A stretch of 64,000 bases of DNA from Amycolatopsis japonica (GCF_000732925.1 NZ_CP008953.1:4092001-4156000); one strand, 5' to 3'. Counted from the stretch's first letter, positions 16,767 to 25,498 are shown. Notes: a model not told the origin generated them from the letters alone. Translations and numbers: made by a program.

Positions 16767-17437
16767 GTCGGGTTCCTTTCCGGCGGCAGGCCGGTGTGCG
16801 TGATTCCGGTGATCAGCACCTGCAGCCCCCACGACATCCGCTGCTCAGGCCGTCCGGTGAGCAGGTCGGCCGCGTGGGCGGCGATCTGGGGATGGGTCGT
16901 CTCGTCGGCGTTCCGCACGGCGCGGGCCAGTGCGTCCCAGTCGTCCGGCGAGTCCTGCTCGGCATGCTCGGCCGCGGTCGACGTCGCGTGCTGCAGGAGG
17001 ATGTCGATCCCCCAGGCGCGCCGCTCGGCGGGCACGTCACCCTCGGCGAGCAGGGCGAGCAGGTTCTCGACCAGGCCGAGGTAGTTCTCGCCGCTCGGGC
17101 GGGCCACCAGCGCGGACAGGGCGAGACCGGGGTACTCCAGCAGCGTTTTGGTGTAGGCCGTGAGCAGCCGTTCGAGCCGGTCACGCCAGGAGCCTTCGGC
17201 CGCCGGCGGCGTGATGGTGCCGAGGAGTTCGTCGAGGATCGCCGCGTGCAGTTCCGCGGTGTTGCGGACGTAGACGTAGAGCGAGGCTGCGCCGGTGTCG
17301 AGTTCCTGCGCCAGGCGGCGCATCGTGACCTTGCGCAGGCCTTCCTCGCGCAGGATCGCGACCGCGGCGGCGACGATGCCGTCGCGGGTCAGCGCGGGTT
17401 TGGCCGGTCGCTCCCGGCGGCTCTTCGCAGGTGCCAT
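16763..17437 (-). CDS. TetR-family repressor of the flavoprotein operon
   Basis: A 224-residue TetR regulator with the helix-turn-helix VTMRRLAQELDTGAASLYVYV and a TetR_C-like ligand domain. The start chosen is MAPAKSR at 17437, because the longer frame would run through the operator region. Two palindromes (ACGAACATGTTCGT and a near copy) lie directly upstream. Self-regulation and control of the coupled monooxygenase are likely; the inducer is unknown, possibly the compound that the enzyme destroys. Confidence 0.88.
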   Translation of the reverse strand: MAPAKSRRERPAKPALTRDGIVAAAVAILREEGLRKVTMRRLAQELDTGAASLYVYVRNTAELHAAILDELLGTITPPAAEGSWRDRLERLLTAYTKTLLEYPGLALSALVARPSGENYLGLVENLLALLAEGDVPAERRAWGIDILLQHATSTAAEHAEQDSPDDWDALARAVRNADETTHPQIAAHAADLLTGRPEQRMSWGLQVLITGITHTGLPPERNPT

Positions 17438-17448
17438 GCCACCACCAT

Positions 17449-17478
17449 AACGAACATGTTCGTTACGAACAAGTTCGT
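17449..17478. promoter_or_regulatory. Tandem TetR operators
   Basis: AACGAACATGTTCGTT at 17449-17464 is followed directly by ACGAACAAGTTCGT at 17465-17478. Both are near-perfect palindromes just upstream of the TetR start; they could also bear on the divergent rox gene about 200 bases away. Confidence 0.75.
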
Positions 17479-17597
17479 CACAGGTCACAATGATGCCCTG
17501 CTGCCTCTAACGGGGGTTTGTCCGTCCACCGCGGACTGAAAACGACAACGGCAGAGAGATCGACTCTCCCTGCCACTTCTAACGTATAACGCACCTG

Positions 17598-17617
17598 GGG
17601 GCTTGCGGCAAGACCCC
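17598..17617. promoter_or_regulatory. Rifamycin-associated element (RAE) upstream of rox
   Basis: GGGGCTTGCGGCAAGACCCC matches the 19-20 base RAE palindrome known upstream of rifamycin-inactivating genes in actinomycetes, with one difference (A for G at position 16 by my memory of the consensus). It sits 57 bases before the rox start. The RAE is linked to rifamycin-inducible expression. Confidence 0.85.
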
Positions 17618-17673
17618 GGTCATGCCGCAGAATCCCCCGCCGGAGAACACGAGCTCGACAATCGGGGGAACTC

Positions 17674-19101
17674 TTGATCGACGTGATCATCGCCGGCGGC
17701 GGACCAACCGGCATGATGCTGGGCGCCGAACTGCGACTGCACGGCGTGCGGGTGGTCGTCCTGGAAAAGGATCCGGAACAGTCCAAGGTCGTCCGCTCGA
17801 TGGGCCTGCACGCGCGCAGTATCGAGGTGATGGACCAGCGCGGTCTGCTGGAGCGCTTCCTCGAACACGGCAAGAAGTATCCGGTCGGCGGCTCCTTCGC
17901 GGGCATCATCAAACCGGCGCCCGTGCTGGACAGCGCGCACGCCTACATCCTCGGCATCCCCCAGACCGTCACCGACCGCCTGCTCATCGACCATGCCGCC
18001 GAGGTCGGCGTCGACATCCGGCGCGGCTGTGAAGTGGTCGGCCTGACGCAGGACGACGACGGCGTGGACGTCGAACTGGCCGACGGGACGAAGCTGCGTT
18101 CGCGCTACCTCGTCGGCTGCGACGGCGGCCGCAGCACCGTGCGCAAGCTCCTCGGGATCGACTTCCCCGGCGAGCCCGCCACCGCCGAGACACTCCTGGG
18201 CGAGATGGAACTGACCGAGGACTGGGAAACGGTGCTCGCCGTGATGACCGAGGTCCGCAAGACCCAGCTCCGGTTCGGCCTCTCCCCCATCGGCGACGGG
18301 GTGTACCGGGTCGGCGTGCCCGCCGAAGGCCTCGCCGAGGACCCGCGGATCCCGCCGACCTTCGACGAGATCAAACGACAGCTCAAAGCGGTCGCCGGAA
18401 GCGACTTCGGCGTGCACTCGCCACGCTGGCTCTCCCGCTTCGGCGACGCGACGCGGCTGGCCGAGCGCTACCGGGCGGGACGCGCGTTCCTGGCGGGCGA
18501 CGCGGCGCACATCCACCCGCCGGTCGGCGGGCAGGGGCTCAACCTCGGCGTGCAGGACGCCTTCAACCTCGGCTGGAAACTCGCGGGCGCGGTCAACGGC
18601 TGGGCGCCGGACGACCTGCTGGACACCTACCACACCGAACGGCATCCCGTGGCCGCAGCGGTACTCGACAACACCCGCGCGCAGATGCAGCTGATGTCGC
18701 TCGATCCGGGCTCGCAGGCGGTCCGGCGGCTGCTGGCGGAACTGATGGATTTCGAGGACGTCAGCCGGTATCTGACCGAGAAGATCACCGCGACCGCGAT
18801 CCGCTACGACTTCGGCGAGGGACACGAACTGCTCGGCCACCGCATGCGGGATCTGGAGCTCAAGCAGGGCCACCTCTACGGACTGACCCGCGGCGGCCGC
18901 GGCCTGCTGCTCGACCAGACCGGCTCGCTCTCGGCGCGAGGCTGGGCGGATCGGGTCGATCACGTCGTCGACACCAGCGAGGACCTCGAGGTACCCGCGG
19001 TACTGCTGCGCCCGGACGGACACGTGGCCTGGGTGGGCGAAGACCAGGACGATCTGGCCGAGGCGTTGTGCCGGTGGTTCGGAGAGGGCGAAGTCCTCTA
19101 G
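17674..19101 (+). CDS. rox: Rifampicin monooxygenase
   Basis: A 475-residue class A FAD monooxygenase: GGGPTGMMLGAEL at the N-terminus, GCDGGRSTVRK near 150, AGDAAHIHPPVGGQG near 285 and a C-terminal thioredoxin-like part ending in LRPDGHVAWVGED. Length and sequence closely follow Rox/RIFMO, which hydroxylates the naphthoquinone core of rifamycins, opens the ring and inactivates the drug. The RAE immediately upstream independently supports the assignment. TTG start at 17674. Role: rifamycin resistance. Confidence 0.93.
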   Translation: MIDVIIAGGGPTGMMLGAELRLHGVRVVVLEKDPEQSKVVRSMGLHARSIEVMDQRGLLERFLEHGKKYPVGGSFAGIIKPAPVLDSAHAYILGIPQTVTDRLLIDHAAEVGVDIRRGCEVVGLTQDDDGVDVELADGTKLRSRYLVGCDGGRSTVRKLLGIDFPGEPATAETLLGEMELTEDWETVLAVMTEVRKTQLRFGLSPIGDGVYRVGVPAEGLAEDPRIPPTFDEIKRQLKAVAGSDFGVHSPRWLSRFGDATRLAERYRAGRAFLAGDAAHIHPPVGGQGLNLGVQDAFNLGWKLAGAVNGWAPDDLLDTYHTERHPVAAAVLDNTRAQMQLMSLDPGSQAVRRLLAELMDFEDVSRYLTEKITATAIRYDFGEGHELLGHRMRDLELKQGHLYGLTRGGRGLLLDQTGSLSARGWADRVDHVVDTSEDLEVPAVLLRPDGHVAWVGEDQDDLAEALCRWFGEGEVL

Positions 19102-19163
19102 CGCGCCAGGTCCGGCGGTTATTGGCTGGTGGCGTTCCGAATCCGACGCCACGACAGGAGTTG

Positions 19164-19550
19164 ATGACCATGGCCGGACGGGTCGTGCATTTCGAGATTC
19201 CGTTCGAGGACGGCGAACGCGCACGCGGCTTCTACCGGGAGGTCTTCGGCTGGAAGGCCGACACGATGCCCGGGATGGACTACACGATGGTCGCTTCGGG
19301 GCCGACCGCCGAGACCGGCATGCCCTCGGAGCCGGGCTACATCAACGGCGGCATGCTGGCGAAGGAGTTCAGCCCCGCGTCGGGCCCGGTGATCGTGCTC
19401 GACGTCGACAGCGTCGACGACACGCTCGCGGTCATCGAGAAGCAGGGCGGCGCGACGCTCGTCGGCCGGACCGCGGTCGGCGACATGGGTTTCTCCGCGT
19501 ACTTCAAGGACACGGAAGGCAACGTCATGGGGCTCTGGGAGACCGCGTGA
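19164..19550 (+). CDS. VOC-family protein (glyoxalase-like)
   Basis: A 128-residue vicinal-oxygen-chelate protein with the usual start VVHFEIPFEDGERARGFY, centre PVIVLDVDSVDDTL and end YFKDTEGNVMGLW. Two VOC half-repeats are visible. This subclass is mostly uncharacterised; a metal-dependent lyase, dioxygenase or binding-protein role is possible. ACAGGAG lies at 19154, fitting the ATG at 19164. It may be co-transcribed with rox. Confidence 0.85.
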   Translation: MTMAGRVVHFEIPFEDGERARGFYREVFGWKADTMPGMDYTMVASGPTAETGMPSEPGYINGGMLAKEFSPASGPVIVLDVDSVDDTLAVIEKQGGATLVGRTAVGDMGFSAYFKDTEGNVMGLWETA

Positions 19551-19575
19551 TCCGCACGGCCCGTGGCCGGTGCGG

Positions 19576-20022
19576 TCACGGGCCCTGCGGCCCCCGATAG
19601 GGCAACGTCTGGTTGTAGACGATGTTGGTGTTCGTGCTCCCGAACAGCGCGAGCTCGTTGACGATCTCCTCCAGCCGCCCCATCGACGGGGCCGCGATCT
19701 TCAGCGAATAGCAGTCGTCGCCGGTCGTGCGGAGGCATTCGAGGATCTCCGTCCGCTCGGCCAGGAGCTTGTGCAACGGCGCGTGCTTGCTGCCCGGATA
19801 CTTCAACCGCACCACCGCCAGCACCACATACCCGGCCTTCTCCAGGTCGACCTCGGCGCGATAGCCGGTGATCACCCCGGCCGACTCCAGCCGCTTGACC
19901 CGTTCCGTCGTCGCCGACGCGCTCAAGCTGACCCGCTTACCCAGCTCGGTGAGCGGAAGGCGTCCGTCCTTCTGGAGCTCCACCAGGATCGCCCAGTCGG
20001 TCGCGTCGAGAGTCTCGGCCAT
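19576..20022 (-). CDS. Lrp/AsnC-family regulator
   Basis: A 148-residue Lrp/AsnC protein. The winged helix spans ~5-60 (LDATDWAILVELQKDGRL, then LGKRVSLSASATTERVKRLE) and a RAM ligand domain follows (~65-140). These regulators respond to amino acids and bind as octamers. It is divergent from the LLM-class oxidoreductase at 20115, its likely target. Confidence 0.9.
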   Translation of the reverse strand: MAETLDATDWAILVELQKDGRLPLTELGKRVSLSASATTERVKRLESAGVITGYRAEVDLEKAGYVVLAVVRLKYPGSKHAPLHKLLAERTEILECLRTTGDDCYSLKIAAPSMGRLEEIVNELALFGSTNTNIVYNQTLPYRGPQGP

Positions 20023-20114
20023 CCGGCCAGAATACCGGCAGATCCACGGCGGAAGCCGTCATACGCCGGGAAAGATCCCTTCCCGGGTTTCCGCCTCGCC
20101 GATAGCCTTGACCT

Positions 20115-20978
20115 GTGCGAATAGGTGTCAACGTCCCGAACTTCGGCCCGGGGACCGATCCCGGGATCCTCCGCGGCTGGGCCACCACGGTCGAAGGCCT
20201 CGGCTACGACCTGCTCATGGTGTCCGATCACGTCGCCATCACCCCTGACGTCGCCGAGCAGTACCCGGCGCCGTTCTACGAACCGTTCACGACGCTGTCG
20301 TGGCTAGCCGGTGTGACGACCCGGATCCGGCTGGGCACCACCGTGCTCATCGTCCCGTACCGGCATCCGCTGCTGATCGCCCGCATGGCCGCGAATCTGA
20401 ACCAGCTCAGCGGCGGACGGCTCGTGCTCGGCGTCGCGTCCGGCTGGGCCCGGCAGGAGTTCGAAGCACTCGACGTCCCGTTCGAGAAACGGGGACGGCT
20501 GACCGACGACCACCTCGACGCCGTCCGGAAGGCTTGGGCCGACGACGCCGACTACCGCGCCGGCGACATCCCGATCTGGGTCGGCGGCAACAGTGACGCC
20601 GGCATCCGCCGCGCCGTCCGGGTCGGGGACGCCTGGCATCCGCTGCGGGCCACCCTCCCCTGGCTCACCGAAGCGCTCACCAGGGTCAAGACCATCGCCG
20701 ACGCACACGACCGGCCGGTCCCCGCGTTCACGCCGCGGATCCTGCTGAACGTCACCGAACGCCCGGTCACCACACCCGATCGCGCCGCTGGGGAAGGCAC
20801 GATCGAGCAGATCGTCGACGACCTCGACCGGCTTCGCCACCTCGGCGCCGAGACGGTCGTCCTCGACCCGTTCTCCGGTGATCCCGAAGAGACCCTGCGG
20901 CCGGAATACGCGTGGCAGGCTCTGGCGACCGTCGCCGCCCACTGGGAACTGGGCCGCTACCGAACCGAACAGGACTGA
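20115..20978 (+). CDS. LLM-class F420-dependent oxidoreductase
   Basis: A 287-residue luciferase-like monooxygenase-fold protein. It has the typical start RIGVNVPNFGPGTDPG, TTVLIVPYRHP and LNQLSGGRLVLGVASGW. In actinobacteria this group (TIGR03619-like) generally uses coenzyme F420. GTG start at 20115. It ends 2 bases before the deaminase ATG and so forms a likely operon with it, under the divergent Lrp gene. Confidence 0.85.
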   Translation: MRIGVNVPNFGPGTDPGILRGWATTVEGLGYDLLMVSDHVAITPDVAEQYPAPFYEPFTTLSWLAGVTTRIRLGTTVLIVPYRHPLLIARMAANLNQLSGGRLVLGVASGWARQEFEALDVPFEKRGRLTDDHLDAVRKAWADDADYRAGDIPIWVGGNSDAGIRRAVRVGDAWHPLRATLPWLTEALTRVKTIADAHDRPVPAFTPRILLNVTERPVTTPDRAAGEGTIEQIVDDLDRLRHLGAETVVLDPFSGDPEETLRPEYAWQALATVAAHWELGRYRTEQD

Positions 20979-20980
20979 TC

Positions 20981-21406
20981 ATGACCGACGAAGACGAGAA
21001 GTTCCTCCGCCGCGCCATCGAACTCGCCGCGAAGTCCCGCGCCGACGGCGATCCACCCTTCGGCTCATTGCTCGTCGGCCCCGACGGGACGGTGCTGGCC
21101 GAGGACCACAACACCACGGTGTCCCAATCGGACATCAGCCTGCACCCGGAGCTGAAACTCGCCGTGTGGGCCGCGCGCGAACTCGAACCCGCCGTCGCCG
21201 CGGCGACCACGATGTACACCAGCTGCCAACCGTGCGGGATGTGCCAGGGCGCCATCGAACGCTCGGGCCTGGGACGGGTCGTGTTCGCTCTTTCCGGCGA
21301 ACAGGTCACCGCGCTCAAACCGCCGGCCACGGCGCCGCCGGTTCGCCTGGAGGGTCCGGCGTTGTACGACGAGGCCCGCGTTCCCGTCGAGGGCTACTAC
21401 ACCTAG
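20981..21406 (+). CDS. CMP/dCMP-type zinc deaminase (guanine/nucleoside deaminase-like)
   Basis: A 141-residue protein of the cytidine deaminase superfamily. The zinc motif is HPE (in SLHPELKLAVWA) with PCGMC (TSCQPCGMC), the H-x-E plus P-C-x-x-C arrangement with proline at x. Length and the helical N-terminus EKFLRRAIELAAKS fit the guanine deaminase/TadA-like group; the exact base is not predictable. The start lies directly behind the LLM gene, so translation is probably coupled. Confidence 0.85.
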   Translation: MTDEDEKFLRRAIELAAKSRADGDPPFGSLLVGPDGTVLAEDHNTTVSQSDISLHPELKLAVWAARELEPAVAAATTMYTSCQPCGMCQGAIERSGLGRVVFALSGEQVTALKPPATAPPVRLEGPALYDEARVPVEGYYT

Positions 21407-21427
21407 AGCCGGATGTTTGGTCGTTAG

Positions 21428-21480
21428 TACATGAAGGCCCCCTTCCTTGCGCTAGACGCAGGGAAGGGGGCCTTCATGTA
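21428..21480. repeat. Palindrome TACATGAAGG...CCTTCATGTA
   Basis: A 19-base perfect stem (21428-21446 with 21462-21480) plus an inner TGCG/CGCA pair around CTAGA. Almost the same palindrome occurs at 57911-57965, with shorter relatives at 21545 and 44392. It lies just after the deaminase gene. Confidence 0.85.
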
Positions 21481-21544
21481 CTGCAGAACTGAGCAAGGGC
21501 GGCACCTGCGACCGAGCCGCCGCTCCCTGTAGCCGACCGAGGGC

Positions 21545-21587
21545 GAAGGCTCCTTTCGCCGCATCAGACTCGGTGAAGGGAGCCTTC
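21545..21587. repeat. Palindrome of the GAAGGCTCC family
   Basis: GAAGGCTCCTTTC (21545) pairs with the GAAGGGAGCCTTC part of 21573-21587 with one mismatch. The core CGCATCAGACT resembles the CGCATTAGACG core of the copy at 44392. Confidence 0.75.
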
Positions 21588-21702
21588 AGCCCACACCACT
21601 CCGCTAGTGCCTACTGACGCAGGTTGGATCAGCCGCACCCGCGCACCGCGTAGGTGCTTAAGACACCCTTGGCTCTAACGACCAAAAACACTCACGACCC
21701 CG

Positions 21703-21891
21703 TCAAAGCCGAGCCGACCCCAGCTGCGACCTCGTCGCCCCGATCACCACACCGTCCACCCGCGCGAGCCAGCTCCCGCACAGACACCGGATGTACTCCA
21801 GCCTCCCCTGGGAGACCCGCTGAGACGTCGTCGCGCTTCCAGGCAGTTCGGCCAGCGGCCAGCCGCACCGCGGGCACTTGTTCGCTTCCAT
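21703..21891 (-). CDS. Small zinc-ribbon-like protein
   Basis: A 62-residue protein starting MEANKCPRCGWPL, with a second cysteine pair in YIRCLCGSWLARVDG. The four cysteines in two CxxC/CxC pairs suggest one zinc-ribbon fold. I know similar short proteins in actinomycetes but no function. Its start is 25 bases from the divergent CGNR gene, so the two share a promoter region. The 41-base repeat begins just after its stop. Confidence 0.65.
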   Translation of the reverse strand: MEANKCPRCGWPLAELPGSATTSQRVSQGRLEYIRCLCGSWLARVDGVVIGATRSQLGSARL

Positions 21892-21916
21892 ACCCCGATC
21901 GTGCTGTAATGAGTCA

Positions 21917-22429
21917 ATGCACTTCAACCCTTACGGCGGGGCGGCCGCGCAGATCGCCGCCGAGCTGGTCAACCTGGGCGACGCCGCCGACCCGGCCACG
22001 CTCACCGCGATCTTCAAGGACCGCATGACCGTCTCCGCCGTACAGGACCACGAAGCGACCGAAATCGTCGCCTGGGCCAAGAGACTCCGACGCGTCTTCG
22101 AAGCCGACCCCGACACCCGCGTCGACCTGGTCAACGCGCTGCTCCACGACTCCGCGTCCAAGCCCTACATCTCCACCCACGACGGCAAAGCACCCCACCT
22201 GCACTACGTCGACGCACAGGCCGGCACCGCGCCCCGGGTCCGGGCCTACACCGCAGGCGGACTCGCACACCTCGTCTGCGACGCCCCGGACCGCTTCGGC
22301 GTCTGCTCACGCGAAGGCTGCGAAACCGTCTACGTCGACGTCTCCCGCAACGGCCGCCGCCGGTTCTGCTCGACCCGCTGCGCCACCAGGGTCCACGTCG
22401 CCGACCACCGCACCCGGCAGGCGAGCTAG
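21917..22429 (+). CDS. CGNR zinc-finger protein
   Basis: A 170-residue protein with a helical ABATE-like N-terminus starting MHFNPYGGAAAQIAAELVNL and a C-terminal CGNR finger (CSREGCETVYVD, then NGRRRFCSTRCATR). It is the second protein of this regulator family in the window; the other is at 15016. The start MHFNPYGG at 21917 is preferred over an upstream in-frame ATG because of conservation. Its target is unknown; the divergent zinc-ribbon gene is one candidate. Confidence 0.87.
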   Translation: MHFNPYGGAAAQIAAELVNLGDAADPATLTAIFKDRMTVSAVQDHEATEIVAWAKRLRRVFEADPDTRVDLVNALLHDSASKPYISTHDGKAPHLHYVDAQAGTAPRVRAYTAGGLAHLVCDAPDRFGVCSREGCETVYVDVSRNGRRRFCSTRCATRVHVADHRTRQAS

Positions 22430-22443
22430 GGCGTGTTTCACAC

Positions 22444-23679
22444 CTAGATCGCGTACCGCCACGCAGTCAGCGCGTGCGCCGAGAACCACGCACCCAGCAC
22501 CACCCACGCCACCGCGGCCGACACCGCCGTCACCGTCCGCCGCTTCGACAACCCGATCGCGATCGGCACCAGCACCGGGAAAGCGGGCAGGATGAACCGG
22601 ATCTTCGCGTCCGGCAGCCCCCGCGTGCCGATGGCCAGCAACAGCACCCCGGCACCATAGAGCGTCAACGGCCACGGCACCCGGATGAACGCCGCCACCA
22701 GCACCAACGCCACCGCACCCAGCAGCAGCAACACCGTCAGCGTGCTGAACACCGACTCGTCCCCGGTCAACCGCGCCAGCACCGAATCCGCGGTCTCCGC
22801 ACCGAAGTCGAACTCGGTGTTCCAACCCCGCAACTCGATGTCCTGCCAGCCCGTCCAACTCCCCGTCCGGTACGCGACGAACCCCAGATACCCCGCCACC
22901 CCCAACGGAGCGATCACCGCACCCGCGAGCGCCCACCAGCGCTTCTCACCACGCCGGAAGACCTCGATCAACGCCGCCACGACCACCACCGCGACCAGCA
23001 CCACCGCCGTCGACCTCGACAACCCGGCCCCGAAAGCACACAAACCGGCCAGCAACCAACGCCGTTCCAGCACACCCACCAGCGCCCAAACGGCGAGCGC
23101 GCAGAACACCGCCTCCGTGTAAGCCATCGAGAACACGATCGCCATCGGCGCACCGGCCCACAACGCCACCAGCAGCAACCCGGTCCGATCACGCCGATCC
23201 GGCGACACCGCCCGCCCGATCCGGATCAGCCCGCACGCCAGCACCAGCCCGGCCAGCACCGACACCGTCAACGCCGCCGTCACGACATCGGGCCCGAGCC
23301 ACATCACCGCACCGACGAGCTTCGGATACAACGGGAAGAACGCCATCGGCGCGTCCGGATACGGCTGCCGCGCCGCGTCCAGCGTCCCCGGCAGATCCGC
23401 GTACCCATGGACCGCCAGCCGCAGATACCACTGCCCGTCCCACGCCGTCAGCCGATCGGTCAACGTCGCACCACGCCGGGCGGCCAGCAGATCGAGCAAC
23501 TGGACACTCGCCGTGCGGATCACGAGATACAGCAGGATCGCCCTCGGATAAGGCGACCGCGCCAGTCTGTCGAGGACTCTCTCGAACACACGCGCCGGAC
23601 GCCCCTGCCGGGACGCCTCCTCGGGGGCAGCGGGCTGATCAAGGTCGTCGACTTCTCGGAGCACGATCAGAGTGTCCAC
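22444..23679 (-). CDS. PIG-V-like polyprenol-phosphate mannosyltransferase
   Basis: A 411-residue integral membrane protein with about ten hydrophobic helices. The extracytoplasmic motif WDGQWYLRLAVHGY near residue 80 fits the PIG-V/GT-C signature (WDGxWY..IA..GY), and FFPLYPK follows. Such enzymes transfer a hexose, usually mannose, from a polyprenyl-phosphate donor to envelope lipids or proteins on the outer face of the membrane. The acceptor is unknown. It is divergent from the SDR gene. Confidence 0.82.
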   Translation of the reverse strand: MDTLIVLREVDDLDQPAAPEEASRQGRPARVFERVLDRLARSPYPRAILLYLVIRTASVQLLDLLAARRGATLTDRLTAWDGQWYLRLAVHGYADLPGTLDAARQPYPDAPMAFFPLYPKLVGAVMWLGPDVVTAALTVSVLAGLVLACGLIRIGRAVSPDRRDRTGLLLVALWAGAPMAIVFSMAYTEAVFCALAVWALVGVLERRWLLAGLCAFGAGLSRSTAVVLVAVVVVAALIEVFRRGEKRWWALAGAVIAPLGVAGYLGFVAYRTGSWTGWQDIELRGWNTEFDFGAETADSVLARLTGDESVFSTLTVLLLLGAVALVLVAAFIRVPWPLTLYGAGVLLLAIGTRGLPDAKIRFILPAFPVLVPIAIGLSKRRTVTAVSAAVAWVVLGAWFSAHALTAWRYAI

Positions 23680-23815
23680 AATGTGAAGTCATCTCGCCGT
23701 TCGATCCCGGAGATTCCCAGCTCCACGCAGGTGGGAAAGCCCACAAACCCCGCTTGTGACCCCACCTCGATCTTGTGTTTCCCAGCCCCCGCCCCCGGCT
23801 CCTACGTTCGAAGTC

Positions 23816-24571
23816 ATGAGCGAACAGAACCTGAACGGAACAGTGGCGATCATCGCCGGCGGCGCGAAGAACCTCGGCGGACTCCTCTCCACCACCCTCG
23901 GCGAAGCCGGCGCCAAGGTCGTCGTCCACTACCACGGCGACGCCTCCGCGGCCGACGCCGACAAGACCGTCGAGGCCGTCCGCGGTTCCGGCTCCGAAGC
24001 CGTCGCCGTCCAAGGCGACCTGACCAAGGTCGCCGACGTCCGCCGCCTCTTCGACACCGCCGTCGACACCTTCGGCGGCGCCGACATCGCGGTCAACACG
24101 ACCGGCATGGTCCTGCGCAAGCCGATCCTCGAAACCACCGAAGAGGACTACGACCGCATGTTCGCGGTCAACGCGAAAGCCGCCTACTTCTTCATCCAGG
24201 AAGCCGGACGGCGCCTCTCCGACAACGGCAAGATCATCAGCCTCGGCACCTCCCTGCTCGCGGCCTTCACCGACGGCTACTCCACCTACGCCGGCGGCAA
24301 AGCCCCGCTGGAACACTTCACCAGGGCCGCCGCCAAGGAGTTCGCCGACCGCGGCATCTCGGTCAACGTCATCGCCCCCGGCCCGATGGACACCCCGTTC
24401 TTCTACCCGCAGGAAACCCCCGAGCGGGTCGAATTCCACAAGTCCCAGGCCAAGGGCGGACGACTGACGAAGATCGAGGACATCGTGCCGATCATCCGCT
24501 TCCTCGCCACCGACGGCGGCTGGTTCACCGGCCAGACGATGTTCCCGAACGGCGGCTACACCACGCGCTGA
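23816..24571 (+). CDS. Short-chain dehydrogenase/reductase
   Basis: A 251-residue classical SDR: cofactor motif GGAKNLGG at the N-terminus, NTTG, catalytic serine in SLGTS and the YxxxK pair in YAGGK, with PMDTPFF after it. Likely NAD(P)-dependent oxidation or reduction of a small alcohol or ketone; substrate unknown. The start MSEQNL at 23816 is chosen over an upstream frame rich in prolines. A LysR gene follows in the same direction and may regulate it. Confidence 0.88.
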   Translation: MSEQNLNGTVAIIAGGAKNLGGLLSTTLGEAGAKVVVHYHGDASAADADKTVEAVRGSGSEAVAVQGDLTKVADVRRLFDTAVDTFGGADIAVNTTGMVLRKPILETTEEDYDRMFAVNAKAAYFFIQEAGRRLSDNGKIISLGTSLLAAFTDGYSTYAGGKAPLEHFTRAAAKEFADRGISVNVIAPGPMDTPFFYPQETPERVEFHKSQAKGGRLTKIEDIVPIIRFLATDGGWFTGQTMFPNGGYTTR

Positions 24572-24622
24572 CCCTTACCCTGACCAAGACGCCGCAGACC
24601 GGAAACAAAGGGGAACCCCGGG

Positions 24623-25498
24623 GTGGGCCTGGACCTGTACAAGCTGAACCACCTCATCGCCGTCGCCGAAGAAGGCAGCTTCACCCGCGCGGCGACCCGG
24701 CTGCACCTGAGCCAGCAGGCGCTGTCGACCTCGGTGCGCACGCTCGAGCGGGAAGTCGGCGTCCCTCTCCTCGAGCGAAGCGCCACCGGGGTCACCGTGC
24801 TCCCCGCCGGCCAGGCACTGATCGCCGACGCCCACCTCCTCCACGGCATCGCCGACTCCGCCGTCCAGCGCGCCCGCCGCATCGGCCGGAGCGAACCGGA
24901 ACGACTCCGAGTCGGCCACACCCCCGCCGTCACCGGCGACGAGGTCACCGCCCTGCTGCGCAAACACCAGACCGACCCCGACCTCGTCATCGACGTCAAC
25001 CAGCGCTACCCCGACGAACTCGTCGCACAACTACTCGGCGGACAACTGGACCTCGGCCTCGGCCGCGCGCTGACCCTCGCCCACGGCCTGGTCGGGACCA
25101 CCCTGATCCGGCAGCGGCTCAACGTCGCCGTCGCCGCCGGTCACCGCCTCGCCGACCGCGAGAATCTCGGGTTGAGCGACCTCGATGGCGAAGAGATCAC
25201 CGTCTGGGGCCATCCCGGCCGGTCCGGATACACCGATCTGCTCGTCAACCTCTGCCGCGACGCGGGATTCGAACCACGCGTCCGGCGCAACCCCATCCAG
25301 GGGACGCCACCGGTCACCGCCGTCCTCGACAGCGACGCGGTCGCGTTTGTGACCGCGCCACCCGGGCCGGCGGCGGGCGGCGCGGTCATGGTCAGGGAGC
25401 TGCACCCGGCCGTCCATGTACCGCTGCAGGCCCTTTGGCCGCAGCACAGCACTTCTGACGCCCGTCAGGCGTTTTTGGCTTCCGCTCAGGGGTTCTAG
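24623..25498 (+). CDS. LysR-family regulator
   Basis: A 291-residue LysR regulator: N-terminal winged helix with AVAEEGSFTRAATRLHLSQQ and a periplasmic-binding-like effector domain. GTG start at 24623. It lies 51 bases after the SDR gene on the same strand. Its 3' end overlaps the converging MarR gene by 4 bases. Confidence 0.9.
   Translation: MGLDLYKLNHLIAVAEEGSFTRAATRLHLSQQALSTSVRTLEREVGVPLLERSATGVTVLPAGQALIADAHLLHGIADSAVQRARRIGRSEPERLRVGHTPAVTGDEVTALLRKHQTDPDLVIDVNQRYPDELVAQLLGGQLDLGLGRALTLAHGLVGTTLIRQRLNVAVAAGHRLADRENLGLSDLDGEEITVWGHPGRSGYTDLLVNLCRDAGFEPRVRRNPIQGTPPVTAVLDSDAVAFVTAPPGPAAGGAVMVRELHPAVHVPLQALWPQHSTSDARQAFLASAQGF

Larger units (their letters stand above)
21414..21698. repeat. 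Composite repeat block with inverted ends
   Basis: The left end TGTTTGGTCGTTAG (21414-21427) is the inverse of CTAACGACCAAA at 21675-21686. Inside are two palindromes and, at 21656-21698, a 41-base motif found again at 58039-58080. No transposase is present; this looks like a small non-autonomous repeat or a cluster of intergenic repeats. Confidence 0.55.

Noticed and set aside
20981..21406. HPE in the deaminase as a lost active site
   Set aside because: The motif is H-x-E; proline at x is tolerated, and the PCxxC zinc cysteines are present.
22474..25458. A 994-codon plus-strand frame rich in Arg/Pro/His
   Set aside because: It crosses three clear genes (PIG-V-like, SDR, LysR) in a wrong frame and has repetitive low-complexity composition.
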